Of a DNA stretch of 64,000 bases, positions 25,666 through 33,691 are shown in pieces. Origin of the DNA: Mucilaginibacter sp. (GTDB lineage Bacteria; Bacteroidota; Bacteroidia; Sphingobacteriales; Sphingobacteriaceae); NCBI RefSeq assembly GCF_025359345.1, contig NZ_JANYGQ010000028.1, positions 124,001 through 188,000 on the forward strand. The letters run 5' to 3'. Each line of letters opens with the position of its first letter. The stretch's first letter is position 1. The notes beneath the pieces were generated by a model. That model saw only the letters and a list, made by a program, of their open reading frames with translations, had not been told where the DNA came from and did no database searches. The translations under genes were made by a program, and so were the position numbers.

Positions 25666-25696
25666 AAAGCATCCACAGGCATAGCCGGGATGCTTT
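25666..25696 (-). terminator. Terminator of the Asp-rich gene
   Basis: On the minus strand AAAGCATCC pairs with GGATGCTTT over a 13-nt loop and is followed by more T. It overlaps possible early starts of the downstream acetyltransferase-like gene. Confidence 0.75.
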
Positions 25697-25717
25697 AAAG
25701 TAGATCTTATTTACAGA

Positions 25718-25912
25718 TTAATAATCGTCGTCGTCGTCGTCATCACCATAACTCTCAAACCCTAAATCGTCTAAAGGGCCGTCAAAATCATCGTCGTCGT
25801 CATCTACCTTCTTTTTGGGTGTCTGATCAAGCGTGCTATCATCATCATCTTCATCCTCGCCCGTGTTTTCAACTTTTTTTGTTACAGGTTTTTTTGGAGT
25901 TCCCATTGCCAT
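25718..25912 (-). CDS. Small Asp-rich acidic protein
   Basis: About 64 residues from MAMGTPKKPV. A basic N-terminus (TPKKPVTKK) is followed by runs of Asp and Glu (EDEDDDDS, VDDDDDDFDGP, GDDDDDDDY) and a final Tyr. It is intrinsically disordered and strongly acidic. There is no signal peptide. Such tails bind basic proteins, ribosomes or divalent cations, but no function can be claimed. The start is chosen because the frame upstream of 25912 is AT-rich and lacks coding character. It has its own terminator. The GAC/GAT alternation in the Asp runs looks like slippage-prone repeat DNA. Confidence 0.7.
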   Translation of the reverse strand: MAMGTPKKPVTKKVENTGEDEDDDDSTLDQTPKKKVDDDDDDFDGPLDDLGFESYGDDDDDDDY

Positions 25913-26071
25913 GAATTTTATAGTAAAACTGTTTTCATTAAATAAATGCACACAGGTGCAGTTATCGGGTTGCTGTTTTTATTTCTTAGTAAAAATAATC
26001 AAAATCATTTTCATTAAAAACATCATTTACAAAAAAAATATTTTCTGATTGTTTTTCAGGAAATTACAAAA

Positions 26072-26632
26072 TTATTCGGACTGTTCGCCTATTGAAACGC
26101 CATTACTGGCAAAATCTTTCATTTGTGGCAGTTCGGCGATGTCGTTTATGCCAAAATAGTCCATAAACAGCAGACTGGTGCCATACAGTATGGGCTTACC
26201 CAAAGCTTCAGATTTACCAACAATGGTAATTAATTCTTTTTCCAGCAGCTTTTGTATCGAGTAATCGCAGTTTACGCCGCGTATTTGTTCAACATCCGGC
26301 TTGGTTACGGGCTGTTTGTAAGCAATAATTGCAAGGGTCTCCAGCGCAGCCTGGCTCAATTTCTTTTTCGACCGCTGGGCCTGCAGCAGGCTGATGACCT
26401 GGTGATAATCCTTTTTTGTTAAAAACTGGTAGCCATTGTTAAGTTTAACTATCTCAATGGCAAACCGGCTGTCGTGATATTTATTGGTGATATTTTGCAG
26501 ATGAGTGTTTATTTCGTCCTCACTAAAATCCAGGCCGAAGGCCGATTGCAGACAATAAAGAATTTCTTCGGTACGAATACTTTGTTCCGATGCAAATATT
26601 AAAGCTTCAATGTATTGTTCGATGTTGTCCAT
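26072..26632 (-). CDS. scpB: Segregation and condensation protein B
   Basis: 186 residues, two winged-helix domains. The characteristic stretch AALETLAIIAYKQPVTKPDV and EQIRGVNCDYSIQKLLEKEL lies in the second domain. ScpB binds ScpA and SMC in the condensin complex that compacts and segregates the chromosome. scpA is not adjacent, which is common in Bacteroidota. The start ATG at 26632 directly follows a word-repeat spacer. Confidence 0.95.
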   Translation of the reverse strand: MDNIEQYIEALIFASEQSIRTEEILYCLQSAFGLDFSEDEINTHLQNITNKYHDSRFAIEIVKLNNGYQFLTKKDYHQVISLLQAQRSKKKLSQAALETLAIIAYKQPVTKPDVEQIRGVNCDYSIQKLLEKELITIVGKSEALGKPILYGTSLLFMDYFGINDIAELPQMKDFASNGVSIGEQSE

Positions 26633-26635
26633 TTG

Positions 26636-26812
26636 TAGTCCGGAGAGTCCGGAAAGTCAGTAAAGCCCGAAAGTAATGAAAAGTCCGGAAGTCCGGAAGT
26701 CGGTAAAGTCCGAAAGATAAAAAATAGCCGGAACAAGCTAAAAAGCTTAACTTACCTATCAAAGCGATGAAGCGTCTTTCGGACTTTCCAGACTTTTCCG
26801 ACTTTCGGACTA
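26636..26812. repeat. Word-repeat inverted spacer (AGTCCGAAAG family), copy 2
   Basis: The left arm (26636-26725) is a run of AGTCCGGA, AGTCAGTAA and AGTCCGAAAG words. The right arm (26776-26812) is their complement (CTTTCGGACTTTCC, AGACTTTTCC, GACTTTCGGAC). On the minus strand the mqnC stop is the first triplet of the repeat (TAGTCCGAAAGTCGG). The centre holds AAGCTAAAAAGCTT. Confidence 0.9.
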
Positions 26813-27934
26813 ATAATTAATTACCTGTTCTTCAATTGCTGACGGTATCTCGCGCCATTCGTACTTTTGGGTGCGCAGCTGCGGTTCAAAGCCTGCTTCC
26901 TTTATCGATTCCTGTATGCCTCTGGCGGTAAAACGATGCGGCGCACCGGCGGCAGATACTACATTTTCCTCAATCATAATCGACCCAAAATCGTTTGCAC
27001 CGGCATGCAGGCAAAGCTGGGCAACCTGTTTGCCAACAGTTAACCATGAGGCCTGGATGTTTTTTATATTTGGCAGCATAATGCGGCTCAGGGCAATCAT
27101 TCGGATATATTCATCGCCGGTCACATTATTGGTAATGCCTCTCAGTTTACGTAGCAGGGTGCCGTCATCCTGGAACGGCCACGGTATAAAGGCCACAAAG
27201 CCATATGCGCCTTCTGGTTTTTCCGACTGCACTTCGCGTATCCAGACCAGGTGTTCAAAACGCTCCTCAATGGTTTCGATATGCCCAAACATCATAGTAG
27301 CGGAGCTTGGCAGGTTAAGCTGGTGGGCTGCACGCATAACATCCAGCCATTCCTTACCACCGCATTTGCCTTTGCTTATCAGTCGGCGTACGCGGTCGTT
27401 TAATATTTCAGCGCCTGCGCCGGGTAACGAATCAAGGCCGGCGGCTTTCAATTCTCTTAGTACATCGATATGGCTCATCCCTTCAAGTTTGGCAACGTGC
27501 GCAATTTCGGGCGGGCCTAATGAGTGTAGTTTAAGGGTGGGGTATAGTTCCTTCAGCTGGCGAAAAGTATCAGCATAAAATTTTAAACCTAAATCGGGAT
27601 GGTGGCCGCCTTGTAATAAAAGCTGGTCGCCGCCGTAACGGAAGGTTTCTTCTATTTTCTGCTTATAAGTTTCAATATCGGTTATATAGCTATCCTCGTG
27701 ACCGGGACGACGGAAAAAATTACAGAACTTGCAATTGGCTATGCATACGTTGGTGGTATTAACGTTGCGGTCTATCTGCCAGGTAACCTTGCCGTGGGGT
27801 ACCTGAATTTTACGCAGCTCATTGGCTGTGTACATCAAGTCGGCAGTTGAAGCATTTTTGTATAGAAAAACGCCTTCATCCTGGCTCAAAAAATCAAACT
27901 GCAAAGCGCGCTGCAACAGGTTAGCTGTGTTCAT
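26810..27934 (-). CDS. mqnC: Cyclic dehypoxanthinyl futalosine synthase
   Basis: 374 residues, a radical SAM enzyme of the futalosine route to menaquinone. The [4Fe-4S] cysteines are at 64, 68 and 71 (CIANCKFC). Further marks are QLLLQGGHHPDLGLKFY, LPGAGAEIL and the C-terminal ENVVSAAGAPHRFTARGI, typical of the MqnC/MqnE group. The radical SAM ring closure gives cyclic de-hypoxanthine futalosine. The start at 27934 is preferred over 27991 because TATATTTG ends 3 nt before it. Other mqn genes are not in the window. Menaquinone is the likely acceptor for the nuo complex encoded nearby. Confidence 0.95.
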   Translation of the reverse strand: MNTANLLQRALQFDFLSQDEGVFLYKNASTADLMYTANELRKIQVPHGKVTWQIDRNVNTTNVCIANCKFCNFFRRPGHEDSYITDIETYKQKIEETFRYGGDQLLLQGGHHPDLGLKFYADTFRQLKELYPTLKLHSLGPPEIAHVAKLEGMSHIDVLRELKAAGLDSLPGAGAEILNDRVRRLISKGKCGGKEWLDVMRAAHQLNLPSSATMMFGHIETIEERFEHLVWIREVQSEKPEGAYGFVAFIPWPFQDDGTLLRKLRGITNNVTGDEYIRMIALSRIMLPNIKNIQASWLTVGKQVAQLCLHAGANDFGSIMIEENVVSAAGAPHRFTARGIQESIKEAGFEPQLRTQKYEWREIPSAIEEQVINY

Positions 27935-27937
27935 GCA

Positions 27938-27945
27938 CAAATATA
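27938..27945 (-). promoter_or_regulatory. Promoter box directly before the mqnC start
   Basis: On the minus strand TATATTTG, then TGC, then ATG. Transcription would start at or next to the start codon (leaderless). Confidence 0.55.
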
Positions 27946-28022
27946 CGAAGTAAGAGGATTTAATGAGTTTAAATGAGTAAGATTGACACAATAATGAAAG
28001 GTTTTAACAATTTGCGTAGAAA

Positions 28023-29141
28023 TTACTCGACGACTGGTGCTAAATTGGCTTTAGCAAACGGTTCAAGGTGTGGCCTCACGTTATTCCAGTTTTTTAACAC
28101 TATACCAAAGTGTTCTTTGGCTTCTGGACGAACAGCAAATTCAATAGATTCAAGTCCAATTCCTTGTTCAGATATCTCGGCAAAAGATTTTTCTACTTGA
28201 GCCGACGATTGTAAAGCAATTTGGAATAACTCATCGGTGTATTTTTTTCCATTCTGAGCATAAAGTTTGGCGATCAAAGTAACCATACTTATTTGACGCA
28301 TACCTGTTGTGGGATAAAAGGATGTTTTTAATTGTTCTACTGAATCTTTTTTATTTCCAAAAAGCCTAAAAAAAGAATAAATTGAGAAGACCCATAACGA
28401 AAAACTTTCTTTAAAGTTTTTGTAAATAAATTTTACGTCGTCAGGTAGTTGTCCCATATTTTCCACTATAATTTGCAAATCACTGAGACTAGCGTTTGTG
28501 GCATATGAATCAGCGTCCATCTCTAAAGTTTGGGATATTAAGGGGTTTAACTGATTTTTACTATCAGTTATGCAGAAAACTTCATTAAAAGAAAAGCTAT
28601 TTGTGACTTCGTTTTTGTATTCTAGGTGCCCCATTACTATATGGCCATATTCATGTAAAATCAAATATTTAATAGCTGTGTAGCTTAAAAATTCTGCTAT
28701 TGACTTACGGGCTGGATCTTTGGGAACAGGAAAATGCAATGGATTAAGATCGTCTATCTGCAAATACAAATGTTCAATACAGGTTATTTGTGCATTATGT
28801 ATTTTAGGTGATTCAACTTCTTTCAGTATATCACCGTAGCTTATTAAGATTTTAGGATTCGAAAGCATTCGGAAAAATAGTACTTTCAGAAGTACAATTG
28901 CGGCGGCATTGATTCCAATAAAGTATTTCCCATTAAATTTGGTCGTTCTCGCATTTAATGTCCATTCATCAACCAAATTAACATACGCATCCGGAAGACG
29001 ATTGTCACGCGACCTAATTGATGAAATTAATCCATTACCGACATCAATTACATCGTTAAGCATATTTGCTTTTTCAATATTTTTGTATAGTCCACCATAA
29101 TACTTAAAAGCTTGGTCGAATTCTTGAAATTGTTTTTTCAA
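28023..29141 (-). CDS. Orphan HExxH zinc-protease-like protein
   Basis: 372 residues. A gluzincin-type site is visible: HEYGH at 163-167 in KYLILHEYGHIVMGHLE, and the third ligand Glu at about 207 in QTLEMDADSYA. No signal peptide or clear transmembrane segment, so it is probably cytoplasmic. The spacing between HExxH and ExxAD is typical of M48-like or phage-exclusion (Lit/U49-like) peptidases, but I cannot assign the family. The gene is more AT-rich than its flanks and has no functional link to mqnC or the ABC gene, suggesting an accessory, transferred gene. Confidence 0.7.
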   Translation of the reverse strand: MKKQFQEFDQAFKYYGGLYKNIEKANMLNDVIDVGNGLISSIRSRDNRLPDAYVNLVDEWTLNARTTKFNGKYFIGINAAAIVLLKVLFFRMLSNPKILISYGDILKEVESPKIHNAQITCIEHLYLQIDDLNPLHFPVPKDPARKSIAEFLSYTAIKYLILHEYGHIVMGHLEYKNEVTNSFSFNEVFCITDSKNQLNPLISQTLEMDADSYATNASLSDLQIIVENMGQLPDDVKFIYKNFKESFSLWVFSIYSFFRLFGNKKDSVEQLKTSFYPTTGMRQISMVTLIAKLYAQNGKKYTDELFQIALQSSAQVEKSFAEISEQGIGLESIEFAVRPEAKEHFGIVLKNWNNVRPHLEPFAKANLAPVVE

Positions 29142-29165
29142 AATATTATAATTAGACGTTAAAAT

Positions 29166-30671
29166 TTAGCTTTTTACCATTCCCTTATCCAACCTCAACA
29201 CCTTCGTCACACTATCCGGTATTTCATGTTGGTAATGTGTCACATAAATCAGCGTAACATTGCTTAGCCTGCAAATAGTATCAACCAAAGTTTTAAAATG
29301 ATGTTGCTGATGGTCGTCAAGTCCCTGGCAAGGTTCGTCAAAAATTAGCAGTTCAGGGTTTTTTATCAGTGCGCGGGCCAGCAGGCACAGGCGCTGTGCG
29401 CTGGCCGGGATATTTTTCAGAAGCACGCGGGCATATTTATCTATTTCCAGGGCTTTCATCCAGCGTAGTGCCGTATCAGTCTTTGTTTTTTGCGATGGAC
29501 GGAAAAGCCCCAGTGTGTCATAATATCCCGATTCAATCACCTGCAGGCAACTGTTATCGGTAGGGAAGTACTGGTGCAACTCGGGCGATACAAAACCGAT
29601 TTTACTTTTTATATCCCAGATGCTTTCGCCGGTACCGCGTTTTTTATCAAATAGTATAATATCGTTGGCATATGCCTGGGGGTTATCGGCATTTATTAAA
29701 CTAAGCAAGGTTGACTTGCCGGCGCCGTTCGGCCCAAGCAGGGCCCATCTATCGCCGGGAGTAATCTGCCAGTTTATTTTGTTTAAAATTACCTTATCGC
29801 CATACTTAATAAACACATCGTTCATTTTTACAATGTGCTGATATTGGATTTTTGCATTGCCGGTATTCAATAGGGCTTTAAGTTCTTCGTTGTCAACCTT
29901 GTCCGGAGTTTGGTCTAAAAATAATTCTGCTTTAAATTCTGCCCTGGAAAAAGTTTCGGTAACAGCGCCATCTTCCAAAATAGCCACATTCGTTATGGCA
30001 TTGGGTATTTCATATGGCGACGTGGCCATTATTATTGAAATGCCCGATCCGATAATTTCATCAATAATTGAATTGAATTTATTCCGGGTATTAACATCCA
30101 GGCCGGTTAGCGGGCTGTCAAGCAGCAATAAAACAGGGTTCTTAAGCAGTGCCGCAGCCAGCATCAGGCGCTTGGTTTCGCCGTTTGAAAGTTTGATGAT
30201 CTGTTTGCTAAGCAACTCACCAAGACTTAATAGGGTAGTGGTTTTTTCAAAGGTCCAATAGTTATTGTGCGGTAGTGCCGGAACTATTGTTCCCAGGTAT
30301 TGTTCAACGGTAAGTGCATCTTCCGAGTCGGACGAGTTATAGCGTTGTTGGTAATAAAAATCTGCGGTGTTGGATAAGTTTTTGAAATGGTGCCGCGGCT
30401 CAACCAAGGCTATCAGTTTATGCCATGTAAAATTGATGCCATTATTACCTTCATCGCTAGTGAAATCTTCAAAAAAATTATAGTCGATATTGCCGCCGGT
30501 AATATTAAATCTGCCCGCCAAAGTATGCAGCAACGCGCTTTTACCTGAGCCGCTTTTTCCTACCAGGGCCCAACTCTCGCCTTTGTTAACTAAAAAACTA
30601 AGATGGGTAAACAGCGTATTGTTTAAATACCTAACTGTAATATTATTAATGGATATTAATGGTAGATGCAT
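29166..30671 (-). CDS. ModF/PhrA-like ATPase with two ABC domains
   Basis: 501 residues, two ABC domains in one chain with no membrane segments. Domain 1: Walker A VGKSGSGKSALL, signature KLSNGETKRL, Walker B VLLLLDSP. Domain 2: Walker A LGPNGAGKSTLL, a degenerate signature (IPASAQRLCLL), Walker B LLIFDEPCQGLD and switch His in YVTHY. The pattern matches ModF of E. coli, a molybdate-linked soluble ABC protein. No modABC genes are adjacent, so a role in molybdate handling is only suggested by homology. It lies 24 bp upstream of the zinc-protease-like gene. Confidence 0.85.
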   Translation of the reverse strand: MHLPLISINNITVRYLNNTLFTHLSFLVNKGESWALVGKSGSGKSALLHTLAGRFNITGGNIDYNFFEDFTSDEGNNGINFTWHKLIALVEPRHHFKNLSNTADFYYQQRYNSSDSEDALTVEQYLGTIVPALPHNNYWTFEKTTTLLSLGELLSKQIIKLSNGETKRLMLAAALLKNPVLLLLDSPLTGLDVNTRNKFNSIIDEIIGSGISIIMATSPYEIPNAITNVAILEDGAVTETFSRAEFKAELFLDQTPDKVDNEELKALLNTGNAKIQYQHIVKMNDVFIKYGDKVILNKINWQITPGDRWALLGPNGAGKSTLLSLINADNPQAYANDIILFDKKRGTGESIWDIKSKIGFVSPELHQYFPTDNSCLQVIESGYYDTLGLFRPSQKTKTDTALRWMKALEIDKYARVLLKNIPASAQRLCLLARALIKNPELLIFDEPCQGLDDHQQHHFKTLVDTICRLSNVTLIYVTHYQHEIPDSVTKVLRLDKGMVKS

Positions 30672-30747
30672 GATCGCACTTTGCCGGTAAAAATAATTAA
30701 CCGTTTTAATTTATGGCGGTACTTTAATAATAAAAACGTTTGTAAAC

Positions 30748-30781
30748 AATAACGCCCGGTTATTGCTAACCAGGCGTTATT
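30748..30781. terminator. Strong hairpin downstream of the 30802 lipoprotein
   Basis: AATAACGCC pairs with GGCGTTATT, and the stem continues as GGTTA/TAACC with one mismatch. The T tract on the minus strand is short. It probably terminates the lipoprotein gene from one side and the ABC region from the other. Confidence 0.7.
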
Positions 30782-30801
30782 GATTTAGACAAATGCTAAA
30801 A

Positions 30802-31005
30802 TTATTTCTTCATTTTTGAAGTGTCTTTAGCCATTTTCTTAGCTGTGTCAGCCATTTTCTTAGCAGTGTCAGCCATTTTCATTGCAGTGTCAGCTTTTTT
30901 AGTAGTGTCAGAATCAGCTGAACCAGCAGAACCTTTACCTTTACAAGCAGCGAAAGAAACAGCGATAACTAAGGCTAAAGCGCCCATTTTGAATGAATTT
31001 TTCAT
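30802..31005 (-). CDS. Mini-lipoprotein with ADTAKKM repeats
   Basis: 67 residues. MKNSFKMGALALVIAVSFAAC is a lipoprotein signal with the lipidated Cys at 21. The mature part (KGKGSAGSADSDTTKK) runs into four degenerate copies of (M)ADTAKKMA, ending DTSKMKK. It is Lys/Thr/Asp-rich and probably disordered or weakly helical, tethered to a membrane. It is paralogous to the gene at 31145: the first 21 residues differ by one or two positions, whereas the tails differ in repeat unit. Function unknown. Confidence 0.8.
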   Translation of the reverse strand: MKNSFKMGALALVIAVSFAACKGKGSAGSADSDTTKKADTAMKMADTAKKMADTAKKMAKDTSKMKK

Positions 31006-31144
31006 GTTAATTTTCTTTTTAAGTGATTAAATAGTTTAGCCTTAATACCGCAAAAAGCAAAAGGTAACCCATAAATCTTAAAAAAAATTACGAATCACCT
31101 TTTTGCAGTGTTAAAAACTAAAAAATCAACAGAAAAACCAGGAA

Positions 31145-31351
31145 TTATTTTTTCTTGGTAGTGTCTTTTTTAGTAGTGTCAACTACTTTTTTGGTAGTGT
31201 CAACAGTTGTTACTTTAGTGGTATCAACAACTTTAGTGGTATCATTAACTTTAGTAGTATCACCGCCAGCCTGATCAGATTTACCTTTGCAAGCCGCGAA
31301 AGAAACTGCGATAACTAAGGCTAAAGCGCCCACTTTGAATGAATTTTTCAT
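31145..31351 (-). CDS. Mini-lipoprotein with DTTK repeats
   Basis: 68 residues from MKNSFKVGALALVIA. The lipobox Cys is at 21 (VSFAAC). The mature region is almost only DTTK units (KVNDTTKVVDTTKV, TTVDTTKKVVDTTKKDTTKKK). It is the tandem paralogue of the 30802 gene and shares a nearly identical signal peptide. An upstream in-frame ATG at 31417 would add 22 residues before the signal sequence and is rejected. The nucleotide repeats (GATACCACTAAAGT) invite slippage, so length may vary between strains. Confidence 0.8.
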   Translation of the reverse strand: MKNSFKVGALALVIAVSFAACKGKSDQAGGDTTKVNDTTKVVDTTKVTTVDTTKKVVDTTKKDTTKKK

Positions 31352-31673
31352 TTTTTTATATTTTAAAATTTGAGTGTTTGTATGATTTAATACCGGTAAT
31401 TTAAAAAGGTAACCCAATCAATTTTAAAATATATATAAAATCCATGGTTTTAATATACTAATATATAAATATACAGCCAACCTTGTAGCTGTATGCCTAT
31501 TAACAGGGTGTTCGGTTCCAATTTTATTTGTGGATGACACAACTTATCAACACTTACAACTTATGCAGTAACCCCAACGTTTACAGCTACTTCAACCAAA
31601 AGCTGAAAATATTTTAGTTTTAATTTTTTTTTATCAATAATGGGTTACAATTTCGCATAAATAGTATTAAGTA

Positions 31674-32243
31674 GTGAGTAAAGAGATAAATAGCGGAATA
31701 CCAACGGATAGCGAGGTTATACTCGGCATCCTGAATAATTCGGAAAATGTATTGAAAAGGCTTTATTTGGCCTATTTTCCGATGATTTTGCAGTTGGTGA
31801 TTAATAATAACGGCAACACCGACGATGCTAAAGACATTTACCAGGAAGCCATTATAGTTCTTTATAATAAAGTTAAAACGGGCGATTTTGAATTAAGCAG
31901 TAAGCTTAAAACCTATATATATAGCATTTGCCGCAGGCTTTGGTTAAAAAGGCTCACGCAAATGAACAGGTATGGCGGCGACATCAAAGATTTCCAGGAG
32001 TTTTTGGTTGTAGACGACGAGACGGAAAAGAATAATGAGCGCGATATACAGTTTAATAAAATGGGAAGCGCGCTGCAACAACTGGGCGAACCCTGTAAAA
32101 CTATTATAGAAGACTTTTATATCAACAACAAATCGATGCAGGAGATTTGTGAAGAGTTTGGGTATACCAATGCAGACAATGCCAAAACCCAAAAATATAA
32201 GTGCCTGCAAAGGCTGAAGAAATTATTTTTTCAGCAAAAATAA
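31674..32243 (+). CDS. ECF-type RNA polymerase sigma factor
   Basis: 189 residues starting at a GTG. Region 2 (DAKDIYQEAIIVLYNKVKTG) binds core polymerase and the -10 element. Region 4 (about 130-185, QLGEPCKTIIEDFYINNKSM, QEICEEFGYTNADNAKTQKY) is the -35-binding helix-turn-helix. No signal-sensing extension. It lies 13 bp upstream of the membrane anti-sigma-like/protease fusion, so the pair is very probably an operon and a regulatory unit. Confidence 0.93.
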   Translation: MSKEINSGIPTDSEVILGILNNSENVLKRLYLAYFPMILQLVINNNGNTDDAKDIYQEAIIVLYNKVKTGDFELSSKLKTYIYSICRRLWLKRLTQMNRYGGDIKDFQEFLVVDDETEKNNERDIQFNKMGSALQQLGEPCKTIIEDFYINNKSMQEICEEFGYTNADNAKTQKYKCLQRLKKLFFQQK

Positions 32244-32256
32244 GGAGTGTAACGAG

Positions 32257-33357
32257 ATGAGCGAGAACAACGAGTTAACGGAAAGTATTGAGCGTTATCT
32301 TAACGGCGAGATGACTAAGCTTGAGCGTGCCCAGTTTGAAGAACTGCGCGCTAAGGATGCCAGCATTAATACAAAAGTAGCCGAGCATAAACATTTCATC
32401 AACCTGGTAAAGCAATATGGCGAACGCCTTGAACTTGAAAGGCGTTTGGATGCTATTCACGATGAAATTGATGTACACGCATTGGAAGACGAGCTGATGA
32501 TACATCCATCATGGGTAGTAAGGATGTGGCGCAATCACCATTCAAAAATATCGGTGGCGGCATCTATAGCTATTTTTGCTGTCCTTAGTACTTTGTTTTT
32601 CACAGGGTATTTGAACAACAAAAATGCGAATTATGGTCCACTGAAAGGTAAGATAGATAAGTTAGAGCGTGACCAGAATACGCTGATAAACACAGTTAAG
32701 AATTTACCTGTACAGCATCCGCAGATGACTAATCCTGGCAATTTTAGAGGAACAGGTTTCGCTATTTCTGCAAATGGTTACATAGTAACAGATAACCACG
32801 TAATTCGCAATGCCGATTCGGTTTATGTGCAAGCGGCTGATGGTAAATCATACCGTACAAAAGTCGTGTACGTTGAACCTGTGAATGATATCGCAATTTT
32901 AGAAATTACCGACCCTTCTTTTAAACCGTTAGCCCCGCTGCCTTATACTTTAAAGAAGACAGAAACCGATTTGGGAGAGAGCGTTTTTACTATAGGTTAT
33001 CCAAAGGAAAGTATTGTATTGGGTTCGGGCCTTTTAACGTCAAGTACTGGGTTCAAAGGCGACACAACTCAATATCAAACCTCTGCATTGCTTGACTATG
33101 GTCATAGCGGCGGTCCGTTGTTCGACAATAAAGGCAATATCATAGGCATTGTTAACGGTAAGCAAACCCGAATAGAAGGCGCCGCATTTGCTGTTAAGAC
33201 AAGCTATTTATTGAAGGCCATCAAAGACATTCCGGCTGACTCATTAAACAAGCCGTTGAATGCAAACGGTAAAAATACGCTGGCCGGTTTAGCTCGCCCG
33301 CAGCAGATAAAGAGGTTAGAAAACTACGTATTTATGGTTAGGGTGTATAACCAGTAA
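32257..33357 (+). CDS. Anti-sigma-like/transmembrane/trypsin-like protease fusion
   Basis: 366 residues. Residues 1-90 are cytoplasmic and helical (ESIERYLNGEMTKLERAQFE), like the N-terminus of Bacteroidota anti-sigma factors, without a zinc site. One transmembrane helix spans about 98-119 (ISVAASIAIFAVLSTLFFTG). A short coiled-coil stalk lies at 129-150. A trypsin-like serine protease follows, with the triad His181 (VTDNHVI), Asp211 (NDIAIL) and Ser284 (GHSGGPLF). No PDZ domain is present, unlike DegP/DegS. The order suggests an envelope protease physically tied to the sigma inhibitor (inference). It ends at a strong terminator. Confidence 0.88.
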   Translation: MSENNELTESIERYLNGEMTKLERAQFEELRAKDASINTKVAEHKHFINLVKQYGERLELERRLDAIHDEIDVHALEDELMIHPSWVVRMWRNHHSKISVAASIAIFAVLSTLFFTGYLNNKNANYGPLKGKIDKLERDQNTLINTVKNLPVQHPQMTNPGNFRGTGFAISANGYIVTDNHVIRNADSVYVQAADGKSYRTKVVYVEPVNDIAILEITDPSFKPLAPLPYTLKKTETDLGESVFTIGYPKESIVLGSGLLTSSTGFKGDTTQYQTSALLDYGHSGGPLFDNKGNIIGIVNGKQTRIEGAAFAVKTSYLLKAIKDIPADSLNKPLNANGKNTLAGLARPQQIKRLENYVFMVRVYNQ

Positions 33358-33384
33358 AGATCCCAAAAAACTATCTATATAGTT

Positions 33385-33422
33385 CAGGGCGTTATGATTT
33401 GGTCATAGCGCCCTGTTTTTTT
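33385..33422 (+). terminator. Terminator of the sigma/protease operon
   Basis: CAGGGCGTTATGA and TCATAGCGCCCTG pair over TTTGG with one G-T wobble, followed by eight T. Confidence 0.93.
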
Positions 33423-33691
33423 GTGAGGCCCCTAACCCCTGACGGCGTGCCGTCTTAGCGTTATCAGTGGCGCAAAAAGGGTGAGTCAACTTTGCCTGAT
33501 CTATCATTTTATGACACGCAACATTACAATGGTATATTTAAAAAACATCAATTTATAGCGCTTGACAGCGATCACTTACACGAAATTGAATTACCTGTAA
33601 AAGTAAAATACCTGATAATCAGTATGTTTCATAGCGTTCCGGGTGTTCCGCGTAAAAAAATGGAACGCCACTGCATTAAGTTTCCGCGAGC
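33423..33691. other. Spacer between the protease operon and nuoD
   Basis: About 270 bp. A plus-strand frame begins near 33492 and runs into the nuoD 3' end at 33797. Its first 60 codons (MPDLSFYDTQHYNGIFKKHQ) have no recognised relative, and the rest is antisense to nuoD, so I do not call it a gene; it could be a decayed gene. GCGTTCC and GGAACGC (about 33641-33676) can pair and may help terminate nuoD on the minus strand. Confidence 0.4.

Noticed and set aside
31540..31575. TTATCAACA-like words before the sigma gene as possible DnaA boxes
   Set aside because: Only one imperfect match; no cluster of DnaA boxes and no replication genes nearby.
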